64,000 nt of DNA from Cryptomeria japonica (Eukaryota; Streptophyta; Pinopsida; Cupressales; Cupressaceae): NCBI RefSeq assembly GCF_030272615.1, contig NC_081407.1, positions 440,041,213 to 440,105,212 on the forward strand, read 5' to 3'. This document shows positions 1 through 9,839 of the stretch, piece by piece. The notes below the pieces were generated by a model. It had not been told where the DNA came from. It ran no database searches and was given only the letters and a program-made list of their open reading frames with translations. The translations under genes were made by a program, and so were the position numbers. Each line of letters starts with the position of its first letter. The first letter of the stretch is position 1.

Positions 1-240
1 TTAGAAGATTTAGAAAGTAACCAAGCTTATTAGAGCTTACCCGATTAGGGGATTTCAATTTTTGTTGTAATTGTTAGAAAACAACAGGTTTTCTTGATCT
101 ACCTGAATAGCACTACATTTGCTTGATCATATCCTTCTTAAGATTCAATCTGCCTTTACTCAAACTGCATATCCATCCACTGGTTAGGCAACCACACACT
201 CAACTGGTTTCTGCCAATCTTGCCAACTTTGCCAACTTTT
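1..240. repeat. Left part of an older LTR-type repeat
   Basis: No coding signal. This stretch was contiguous with 8038-8662 before NA1 inserted, because the CTTTT at 236-240 recurs at 8033-8037. The right-hand part ends like the LTRs of this window (AATGCCAACA), so the pair is probably one old LTR that starts before the window. Confidence 0.5.
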
Positions 241-1382
241 TGATGAATACTAAGAGGGGGGGGTGAATTAGTATGCCAAAAATCTCTGTACTTAAACACT
301 TTACTACTCTAGCAGTAAACTGGTAAAACGGTTTAGCAAACAAACCAGTTAGCATACATGTAAACCAAATAGAAAATAAAGCATTCACCCACAGAAGCAC
401 AATCACCATAACACAAGAGATTTTGATGTGGAAACTCAAATGGGAAAAACCACAGTGAGATGAAACTCACAAGTAACTATCTGCAGAATAGGAACCATAC
501 CAGTTAAGGTCATACAATGTTCTTTACCAGAACAGATCCTGTTAGGAATCTCAATCTCTGTTAGGAGATAAGTCTGATTAAAGAATACCTTGCTAGAGGA
601 TTTTAGATCCATAGATGTGAACCACCTTGTTAGAGGATTTACAAAAGGAATTTTGGGCCTACTTGGTTAAGGGCTTCAGACTTGTCGAAGATGTGAGTAA
701 TAAACAAGTGAGTGATCTAGAAAATAGCACATATTGCTTGGTTAGATCCTTGATAGCTCATTCCTAATGCATTCCAGCATTACTTCAGTCTTCAACACAT
801 TCACACTCTACCTTCTCTCAAAGACCTAAACTTCTCTTCTATAATCACACTTACAAAAACTCATCAACCACCTTAAACCCTAGCAACTACTTAAAACCCT
901 AGACATGATGTCCTTATAAAGGAATCTAATTTCATGTCAGTCCAATAGGATTACAATACAATTTCCTAGGTTCAATGCATCTGGACATATTTGGTAACAC
1001 AACACAAAAAGCACCACCAGAGTGTCGGCACTGCTAAACAATCGGTGGATGGTAACTCATCACAGAGTATTACTAGTTCATACAAAATACTAGTTTAAGC
1101 AAAATACCGGTTGCCGGTTTGACAAAATGAAGACTGGGAAATATTTGTTGTGCCGCTTCATTCCTTCATACCACTTGAGATCCTCAAATTTCTTGGGGTC
1201 TTCATATTGCTTGAGACCAGTAAACACTTTCTGCAAAACACCGAGTCCAAAGACTATAATACATCATACTGGTTGGAACAAATACCAGTTGAGCTTTAAC
1301 TCATACATACAAAAAGTGATCTCAAATCAAGTGTGTGTCCATCAATGACAATCACAACATCAATGATAAAAAAATGCCAACA
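241..1382 (-). repeat. NA1 3' LTR
   Basis: 1142 bp, colinear with 6889-8032. On the plus strand it opens with TGATGAATACTAAGAGGGG and closes with AAATGCCAACA. Many differences from its partner are CCGG(T) in one copy and CTGG or CCAG in the other, as expected from methylated-cytosine decay. A block at about 427-470 (GGAAACTC, then GGGAAAAACCAC) is shared with the other copia-type LTRs here. Confidence 0.9.
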
Positions 1383-1740
1383 ATCTCCCCCTTTGGCATT
1401 GATGGCAACACTTAGGAAAATTTTGACATCTAAGTGTTTTACAACAAAAATATGCCATAATCAAATTTACTCCCCATAAGCATATACACTATCCCTTTTG
1501 CAGAAAATGCAATGTATACTACTCCTTAACAGAAATAACATGAAAGTATACATCAGAACATCAAAATTTATATACTTCTCCCCCTTTGCTAACAATGACA
1601 AAAACATTGCAGACTAACCCCTTTTTCATTAGTATTAAAGTAATAAGTGTTTATGACAGTAAAGAGTAAAACTTGTCAAAAACTAATTTAAAGTCCTACA
1701 AAAATTGCTTCATGGATAAGGACCATGACTCAAGTAGGGA
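1383..1740 (-). other. NA1 polypurine tract and 3' untranslated region
   Basis: Directly next to the LTR the minus strand reads CAAAGGGGGAGAT, the primer for plus-strand DNA synthesis. The minus-strand motif ATCAATGCCAAAGGGGGAGA is nearly identical in SIR-A (21541) and NA2 (34682). A second PPT-like copy lies at 1577-1600. Repeated polypurine tracts are, as I recall, a Sirevirus trait. Confidence 0.8.
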
Positions 1741-4700
1741 GGTAGCCACCTCTTTCTCTGTCTACATCTGGGAGACATGTTCTTCCATGGCATCCATGGT
1801 ACTCAACTCTTGAGTAACCATTAGGGTATCTATATTGAAGTAGCATTTTTGGAGAATTTGCAATCTTGGTAGTAGGACCAGTTGAAGTTCCTGCAAATTT
1901 CATGTTTGGTTGCTTATCTCTACCTCAAGTCTTGCAGACTAAAGTTGAAACCAGTGAGCAATTTGGCCATATGTAGAGAAGGAGTCATATGGCATCTTGA
2001 AGGTGATAATAAATGACTGCATATCAGTTTGTAGTTTGTCCTTCTAAGTGAGCACATCATCACAGAATAAATGAGGTTGGCAAATCTTGCTGAGTAGTAG
2101 ATTGCCCTCATCTAGTGTATCTCTAATTTCCTTCTATGCCTTCTGAAGATCAGACTAGAGCTCTGTTAACTTTCTCACCAAGGCAGTGTCTGGAGCCTTT
2201 TGATGTTCCTTCTTGGCATTTGCTTCTGCAACCTCTTCTAGGATTTGTATCTAGTCTTCTACAACTATGCATAGGAGCTTCAATTGTGCAAGTGAGGAAT
2301 CGGTACTGGGAAGGTTCGTACTGGGTATCAAACTGGTAAGAGTGTCCACCACAGCTTGGATCACATCTTGCTCCTTTTTCCTCCTTATCACTTCCAGGAG
2401 TTCTTGAGCAACCTTCATGCTCTGCAACAACTCTGATTTGTTTGTGGACTGGAGGTCAATGGGACTAGTAATGTCAGCTGGTTTATCCTCACTACCGGTT
2501 GCCATTGGGGTCTCCACCTGTGTTCTCTTTACTGTTGCTTCCTTGTCCTTGGCTTTTTGCTTATCTTCTTGAGCCTTCCTTTGCTCCTCTTCTTCTTTCT
2601 TTCTTTTCTCTTCTTCTTGTTTCTTCTCTTCATCTTTTCTCTTCGTCTCTTCTTCATCCTTCTTCTTCTCCTCTTCCTTCTTCCTCTTCTCCTCTTCCTC
2701 TTTCTTCTCTTCCTCTTTCCTCGTATCCTCTTCTTTCTTTTCCTCTTCCTTCTTCTTCTTCTCTTCCTCTTGTTTTTTATTTTCCTCTTCTCTTCTCTTC
2801 TTTGCCTCTTCTTTTCTCTTATCCTCTTCCTCTTTCCTCTTTTCCTCCTCTTTTCTCTTATCCTCTTCCTCTTTCTTCTTTTTCTCCTCTTTTCTCTTAT
2901 CCTCTTCCTCTTTCTTCTTTTCCTCCTCTTTTCTCTTATCCTCTTCCTCTTTCTTCTTTTTCTCCTCTTTTCTCTTATCCTCTTCTTTTCTCTTATCCTC
3001 TTCCTCTTTCTTCTTTTTCTCCTCTTTTCTCTTATCCTCTTCATCTTTCCTCTTTTCCTCTTCTTTTCTCTTATCCTCTTCATCTGCCCGTTTCTTCTTT
3101 TTTGCTTCCTGATGCTTCTTTTCTTCTTCTACCTACTTCTCCTATCCTGTTCCTTCTGATGGTGTACCCTGAGTAACTTTTTCACCATCTAAGGTGTCAA
3201 CATCAATGGGTTCCATTTGTTCAGTGACCGGTTCCCCTTCACTATAATATACTTCAACTGGTTTTGATATTTCCGGTTCATGCTCAGCCTTCTTGTTGGC
3301 TTCACGCGCTTCATGAGTATGTACAATAGTCATCATATGAAGATGAGTGTCTTTTTCAACACCATCAATTCTCCCTTCTAATAACCAGAGTCTTCTCCTT
3401 CTAGTGAAGAAGAGTCCTTTATTTTGGTTAATGACTTCAAATAGCTTAGAATTGGACGGGTCAGGAAAGTATTGGGCAAATACTTTCTCCCTTATTTCTT
3501 GTTCCTTCTCTATGGAAATGCACCATTTGTTGTCTAAAGAATTATACAAAGAATCTGGTGTCTCAAATCTAATTTTTGAAGGCGACTGGTCATTACCACA
3601 CAAATACTTAATGATTTCCTGTTCAACTTCTTCCTTTTCATCATCATTGAAGTCATCAAAATAATCAATTAATTCATTCAGCAATTTTCTCCTAATTTTC
3701 TTTATAGTTCTTTCATAATGTGTTAAAGGTTTGTAAGAAGAAATATCAATATTTACTGGTGCAGATGTTTTCAGTTCATTCTTTTTCTTCATTTGCCTAG
3801 TCTTCTTAGGCAGTTCTTCTGACACAATTTCTTCTGAGTCTGGTGTATTGCTTTTTGTCTTCCGCTTCCTCTCAAAGACTTTGGTAGGTGCCACTTCTAG
3901 TTTCTTCTTAGCTGGTGATCGCTTGGTCACTTTGGGACTTGTTGCAGTAATCGGTGTCGATGCTGAAGGTACTGCCTTTCCTTTCTTTACTAAGAATTCT
4001 ATAATCGGTGTTACCCTTTCCAAATAGGTGTTGAATCTCTTTGCCTTAGGATCAAGGGGTGAGGCGATTAGGGTAGAGGCATACCCATGTAACATGTCAT
4101 TCATTACCTCATATCCCATTAGTTCCACTTCTTCCTATCTGGGCTCAACGGCCTCCATTATGCATTCATCCACTTTGATGGTGAAGCAGATGTCTTCCTC
4201 ATACTTTTTGACTATCATTGGATAATCTTATCCTTTGGCTCATCTTGCATCTAAACTCATCAAAGTATTTGTTCAATACTTCCGGATAGCCAGTTCTAAC
4301 CGCTTGTAGGCTTTCCTTGATTTGCTTTGTCACCGGTTGGTCAGTAGACCACTGAATGTCACCTACTCCTAGAAAGTAGCCTTGGAAGTAAAAGAACAAC
4401 CCAACCAGTAGTTGTTCGAACTTAAATCTTAGTGCATTGTCCTATTTGATCGAATTAAGATTCAACAGAAGTTGTCTTTGCATACAAGTGCACAGATCAA
4501 ATGATGCATCTTCCTTGATCATCCTGTAAGAAGCATTTATCACTGCAGTAGAGACAAAATTAATTCTACTTGCAGAGAACATCTGATAACCTATCACCAT
4601 GTAGGCATACTTGACCAGATCATCCTTGATTGAGTTGACAGTCACTCCACGTGAGTCGCTCACTAAACCGGTGAGCTTGGATATTTCAGTCTTGCTGACG

Positions 4701-5116
4701 TTCCTTAGGGCTAGCACTTCCCCTGTGTTATAGAAACCGATGAAGGCATGAATCAATTTTGGTGTTATATCATGTGTCCATTCTAAGTACATCTTATCAT
4801 TGTGTACCCTTCTTACAATAATGCGAATGTGATCATCCAAAATTTTTTCAAGAAAATAGACTGCGTTGTGAAGTTTCTTCTTTTCTAGAATGCTGAATTT
4901 TGGTTTAATCTTCTTATTCTTCCCGCAGAACAAACTTATCTTGGAGTGGATCACAAGAGACCCTAGGTCTTTGATTTTATAGTCTATGTAATTGAAAATG
5001 CCTTCTACTATAACACCAACGGGTATTTGAGACAGGGCATTGTATTTTGACTTCCGTTGAATAAAGTTCATAGAATCAATAGGTGCAGTAGAGCTAGCAT
5101 GTGATGCGGAAGCCAT
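1640..5116 (-). pseudogene. NA1 ORF2, long unknown protein, frameshifted
   Basis: Not recognised. The ATG at 5116 opens MASASHASS; one frame runs to about 4200, then shifts and continues with several stops to about 1640, roughly 1100 codons. Homology with NA2 ORF2 (38097-34928) is clear at matching positions: a KLTG segment followed by VIGYQM and INFVS, then DICF plus MEAVEPR and a GYEV segment, then a helical region rich in E and D. Between about 2530 and 3140 it encodes a strongly charged K/R/E tract, and the tail looks coiled-coil. No catalytic motif is visible. It occupies the place where pol would be. It could be a structural or chromatin-binding partner of the Gag-like protein, but that is a guess. 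Confidence 0.7.
2557..3117 (-). repeat. Homopurine tract, degenerate tandem repeat in ORF2
   Basis: About 560 bp almost free of purines on the plus strand, built from variants of TCTTCCTCTTTCTTCTTTT and TCTTTTCTCTTATCC. On the minus strand, in the ORF2 frame, it encodes repeated E/D-K-R units. Long reading frames on the plus strand here are antisense shadows. Confidence 0.9.
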
Positions 5117-5560
5117 GACAAACAGGGAATTTTGAAAAATAATTTCGTAGGTCAAAATTAAGGGCTTCACAATTTGAACTTTGGTTCACACTCCTTCGGT
5201 TACTGAAATACCGCTTTGTGTTCTATAGTTCTCCAACTGATGATTGCCTCAGATTCTTCTTTTAGGATTTTGATAAATTCTTTGAATCGCTGTGTAAATT
5301 GCTTTTCTTCGCTCTAAACTTGAAAAACTTCTTCGCTCAAAAAATGATAAGTGAGAAATGATTTGAAAATTCCTTTTAAACAGGTTCTCCACCTACCATA
5401 ATAAATGCTCCACTATTAGGGCATAAACCCTAATTTGTCTTTTACCATTTTCGGTCTTCTACCGACTGACAGGTATCTCATATTGGTTTAGGTATTTTAC
5501 CGATGTCAACCGAGGGTGCGAGATATTTCACCATTTTCTCCCCCTAAGCTTTTCTGATGC
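5117..5560 (-). other. Spacer between NA1 gag-like gene and ORF2
   Basis: 444 bp without a supported reading frame; AT-rich with short CCGGT-type motifs. ORF2 could have been expressed by splicing across this spacer, but no splice site stands out. Confidence 0.5.
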
Positions 5561-6715
5561 TTAGTTTGTCAGTTTCAAAATTTCCACACTAGGTGCAAAA
5601 ACTGATTCTTCTTGCAACACTCCTGGTTTCTTTTTCCAGGTTTTGTTCATATCTGCTTGAACAGTTTCAATATCAATCTTTCCTTTCAGAGTGACCAGTA
5701 TGTCATCCGATATGTTCTTTCTTTTTTTGCAGAATCTAGCAATGTGACCTGGTTTGTTGCAATGATAGCAGACCATTCCAGGTGCTCTCCATGGTCCATT
5801 ATTCATGTTACCATTCTTCCTCCTGCATGTTGTAGTAGTGTGATGATGACAATGACAAATCAAACAATTTGCTCTCCATCTGGTTTCCGCTTGATAGCCA
5901 TTGCTACTTGACTGATGATTAAAGGTATTAAACCAGTTGGGATTCCGGTTCACAAAAGGTTCCGGACCAACTCCTTGAGTCCTCTGAGGATATCTTCTAG
6001 TGTTGTTCATAATAGACCTGCATTCAGATGCTCTATGCCCAAACTTGTTGTATGCATAACAATTACCATTGAACTTATTGGATCTAGGTACATTGTTTAT
6101 AAAGTAAGGAAAATTATTGTAGGCTTTGCTCCTACACACATTAGTAGTATGTCCTTCTTTAAGACAGTTAAAGAAAATAGGTTTGGAGTTTTGCTTACTT
6201 TTACCTTTGAATGTCAGTTGCTTCTTCGATGCTTCAACATTTGCACCAGAGGTCTCACCTTGCTCATGACCGGAGTAACCAAGTCCATTAGTATTCTTGA
6301 CAGGTTTGGTCAATTCAAGCTTTTGCTCTAGCTTAACAGTACTCTTGTTGAACTTAGCAAGTATTTCCTTTGACTCAAAGAGTTCTTTGGAAATAGCAGC
6401 ATTTGTTTCCATCAAGTTTGCAATCTCAGAGATGGCTATGTTTAGTTCTCCTTGCATGTCTTCCTTTTCCACTTTGCTTTCATGAAGGTGAGTAGTAAGT
6501 GCACTGATCTCTTGCTTCAGCTTGGAGATTTCATGATCTTTGTCTTTTACTAGATCCTCAGCTTTCCTCCAATTCTCAAGCTCTTGGCACATTTGAATAG
6601 TGAATCCTTCCAACTCCTTTCTTAGGTTGGAATTGGATTCATTCATCTTTTCTACTTCTTGAATTAGGGCTTCCATGTCCACTTCATCAGAGGAACTATT
6701 TTCAGTTAGCTCCAT
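5561..6715 (-). CDS. NA1 Gag-like protein: coiled coil plus four zinc knuckles
   Basis: Uninterrupted 384 codons from the ATG at 6715. Residues 1-140 are heptad-rich (KMNESNSNLRKELEGF, then KDHEISKLKQEI), predicting a long coiled coil. Residues about 185-335 hold four spaced zinc-knuckle positions. The third (CLICHCHHHTTTTC) and fourth (CYHCNKPGHIARFC) keep C-X2-C-X4-H-X4-C; the first has lost its leading Cys and the second has Tyr for the second Cys. The typical copia Gag N-terminal domain is absent. The coiled-coil frame continues upstream to about 6840 through two stops, so the ancestral protein was longer and began just after the primer site. Probable role: RNA binding and particle assembly. 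Confidence 0.75.
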   Translation of the reverse strand: MELTENSSSDEVDMEALIQEVEKMNESNSNLRKELEGFTIQMCQELENWRKAEDLVKDKDHEISKLKQEISALTTHLHESKVEKEDMQGELNIAISEIANLMETNAAISKELFESKEILAKFNKSTVKLEQKLELTKPVKNTNGLGYSGHEQGETSGANVEASKKQLTFKGKSKQNSKPIFFNCLKEGHTTNVCRSKAYNNFPYFINNVPRSNKFNGNCYAYNKFGHRASECRSIMNNTRRYPQRTQGVGPEPFVNRNPNWFNTFNHQSSSNGYQAETRWRANCLICHCHHHTTTTCRRKNGNMNNGPWRAPGMVCYHCNKPGHIARFCKKRKNISDDILVTLKGKIDIETVQADMNKTWKKKPGVLQEESVFAPSVEILKLTN

Positions 6716-6869
6716 CAGTTTTTCAGCATGTTCTCTCCTTTTTTCCTAAGAGGCCTTATATTAGACCATAAGTTCATCATAGGCTTGCTCAGACTGAGTG
6801 AGCCGATGAGTGAGTTCCCTCATAGTGTATTCCCCTATATTTCTTTCCAAGTGGTTAGACTTATAGAAA

Positions 6870-6888
6870 GGTTGGCTCTCATACCAAT
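6870..6888 (-). other. NA1 primer-binding site (initiator Met tRNA)
   Basis: The minus strand reads TGGTATGAGAGCC next to the 5' LTR. It matches the canonical TGGTATCAGAGCC primer site except for one base. Confidence 0.85.
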
Positions 6889-8032
6889 TGATGAATAGTA
6901 AGGGGGGGGGATGAATTATTATGCCAAAAATCTCTGTACTTAAACACTTTACTACTCTAGCAGTAAACCAGTAAAACAATTTAGCAAACAAACTGGTTAG
7001 CACACATGCAAACCAAATAGGAAATAAAGCATTCACCCATAGAAGCACAATCACCATAACACAAGAGATTTTGATGTGGAAACCCAAATGGGAAAAACCA
7101 CGATGAGATGAAAATCACAAGTAACTATCTGTAGAATAGGAACCAGACCGGTTAAGGTTAGACCAGTTAAGGTCATACAATGTTTTTTACCAGAATAGAT
7201 CCTATTAGGAATCTCAATCTCTGTTAGGAGATAAGTCTGATTAAAGACTACCTTGCTAGAGGATTTTAGATCCACAGATGTGAACCACCTTGTTAGAGGA
7301 TTTACAAAAGGAATTTTGGGCCTACCCGGTTGAGGGCTTCAAACTTGTCGAAGATGTGAGTAATCAACAAGTGAGTGATCTAGCAAATAGCACAGATTGC
7401 TTGGTTATATCCTTGATAGCTTGTTCCTAATGCATTCCAACATTACTTCAATCTTCAACACATTCACACTCTACCTTCTCTCATAGACCTAAACTTCTCT
7501 TCTATCATCACACATACCAAAACTCATCAACCACCTTAAACCCTAGACATGATGTCCTTATAAAGGAATATAATTTCATGTTGGTCCAATAGGATTACAA
7601 TACAATTTCCTAGGTTCAATGCATCTGGACATATTTGGTAACAGGATGCAAAAAGCACTGCCAGAGTGTCGGCACTGCTAAACAATCGGTGGATGGTAAC
7701 TCATCACCAAATGCCGGTTGGTAACTCATCATAGAGTATTACCGGTTCATACAAAATATTGGTTTAAGAAAAATATAGGTTGTCAATTTGACAAAATGAA
7801 GATTGGGAAATATGAGTTGTGCCGCTTCGTTCCTTCGTACCGCTTGGGGTCTTCATACCGCTTGAGACCGGTAAACACTTTCTACAAAACACCAAGTCTA
7901 GAGACTATAATACATCATACCGGTTGGAACAAATACCGGTTGAGCTTTAACTCATACATACAAAAAGTGATCTCAAATCAAGTGTGTGTCCATCAATGAC
8001 AATCACAATATCAATGATAAAAAATGCCAACA
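6889..8032 (-). repeat. NA1 5' LTR
   Basis: 1144 bp partner of 241-1382. It keeps more CCGGT sites than the left copy and has a short local duplication around 7690-7740 (GGTAACTCATCA repeated). It carries the shared LTR block at about 7075-7118. Confidence 0.9.
7556..7566 (-). promoter_or_regulatory. Candidate TATA box in NA1 5' LTR
   Basis: The minus strand reads CCTTTATAAGG, conserved in the other LTR near 914. Placement inside the 5' LTR suits U3, but no transcript evidence is available. Confidence 0.45.
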
Positions 8033-8662
8033 CTTTTCCAACTCTTAACAAAACAATATCATCGACTTTAAATACAAATCATCTAGGTCGATAACACAAC
8101 AAAAAACTAATTCTCATCATCAAGATTACAAACAATTTGATACAATCTTGACCATTAGAAATCATAACAATCTCTTCACATTAATCAAGAAAATTCCAAC
8201 CGCTCCATGATGACCGCTTCATTGGACTTTGTAACTCATCACATGCTATGCATTAGATACAATCCACTTTGATCCTTCCCTAGACAACAAACAAATGCGT
8301 CAAATGAATCTGAACTAATCCTCATTCAATGATCACATGTGTCTTCATCATTACCACTCATCATTAGATCTTAAACCAACAAACTTGATCGGTTAGGGTT
8401 TAACAGAAAACAACTCGTAGGGTTTACTGGTTACATAACATAGAAAGGTTTAACCCTTTACACCAATTCAACTTACAAATTACCATATACTGGCTTACAA
8501 CATCTTCCTCAAAGTTCATCATATTGGTTACAAGACAATAGCAATAACAACAATAACATCAACAATACCATGCATACCATTCATCGGTTCAATTGACATC
8601 AATGACAATATATCATTAGTGCAATCTTTATGCAAAATGCCAATAATCTAAAAATGCCAACA
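8033..8662. repeat. Right part of the older LTR-type repeat
   Basis: Continues 1-240 after the NA1 duplication. No reading frame. It ends AAAATGCCAACA at 8662, like the NA1 LTR end, but no polypurine tract follows, so it looks like the outer end of an old right-hand LTR. Confidence 0.5.
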
Positions 8663-9839
8663 ATGGTTTATCTCTTATTAAGGTATGTACTTGTCTAAGG
8701 ATATGATCGAAAAAAGATCAAGGAGGACGTTTAAAGTTATGAATGAAAGGAGATAATCCTTGTTTGTTCTGCAAGAAATACTTAGGTCAACTTGATTCAT
8801 TATATCAAATTTCTTGTATAAACTTGCTATATAAAAATCCATGTTAGAAATACTTAGGTCAGGTTGAATCATTATGTCGAGTTGCTTGTATTTTCTTACA
8901 ACATTCAAAAGCTCAATGATGAAATCAATCACTGTTATAAGACAAAATATGAAGAATGAAAGTATCATTTTAGTTAGATCATTTTTAGATTAGCTCATTA
9001 ATTCGTTTGCATTATAAGCATTCATTGTCAGTTGCATTATAAGCATTTCATTCCATTTAGAGATCAATGGTCATAAATAAAGATTGAGTATACTTGGACA
9101 AACAATTTTTTTTGCATTTGATCATTGTAGGTGCATTTATCTTTAGAATCATTTCAATCATCATTCATTTCATTTAGTTGCATTTCAATCATTGCATTAG
9201 TTTGCATTCCATTAAGTGCATTTCATAATCATGTAGTATATCATTATTATTATTTGCATTAGGATCATTATCATTCTAAGTTCATTTTTGACCATTAAAG
9301 TCATTTAGTTGCATCTTTGCATTTAGATTCATTCATCATAATCATTATAAGAATTACATATAAGCATAAAAAACATTTCATGTGGATCATTTGCATTTTA
9401 AAATTATTATATACATACACATTAAAATCATACAAAAAAAAAAAACTCATTTGCATTCATAATCATTAGAAGAATTCTCATATAGATCATTTCATTTGCA
9501 TCATTTAAGAAAAGCATATCATTTAGGTTAGTAATCATTTTCATTGGCATCCATGATCATCAAAATCAAAAATCAATTGCATTTTGCATTTCATCATCGT
9601 TGCATCATATAGAGCATCATCATCATGAAAATAAAGGAAAAAGAAAAGATCATCATAACATTATCCATGTAATCAATGCATATAGAGTAACATGCATAAT
9701 AAACCAAACATCAACATATAGAGTCCATGACTACATATAGATCATCATAAACAATAAAAATTCCAAGTATACAATGATATCATATCAATAATAAAATACA
9801 AGTGCCTCATCAATATAAATCAAGTCAAGGTTGTCCTAT
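8663..9839. other. AT-rich low-complexity sequence
   Basis: Dense in GCATTT, TCATT and ATCAT words, degenerate rather than truly tandem. The minus-strand frame at 8678-8968 has no recognisable similarity and is probably chance. I see no gene here. Confidence 0.5.

Larger units (their letters stand above)
241..8032 (-). mobile_element. NA1, non-autonomous Sirevirus-like LTR retrotransposon
   Basis: Complete element read on the minus strand. The LTRs (241-1382 and 6889-8032) start TG and end CA on the plus strand and are flanked by CTTTT (236-240 and 8033-8037), a 5-bp target duplication. An initiator-Met primer site abuts the right LTR and a polypurine tract abuts the left LTR, so transcription runs right to left. 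Between them lie a Gag-like gene and a long ORF2. No protease, integrase, RT or RNase H motif is visible in any frame, so it must have used enzymes from another element. NA2 (33836-40570) has the same plan. Confidence 0.9.

Noticed and set aside
2499-3176. Two plus-strand frames of 200-225 codons rich in Leu, Ser and Phe, resembling membrane proteins
   Set aside because: They are antisense to the E/K/R-coding homopurine repeat of NA1 ORF2; the pyrimidine-only composition creates hydrophobic codons by itself.
8678-8968. 96-codon minus-strand frame with hydrophobic start
   Set aside because: Low-complexity AT-rich region, internal repetition, no similarity to anything in the window or to a family I know.
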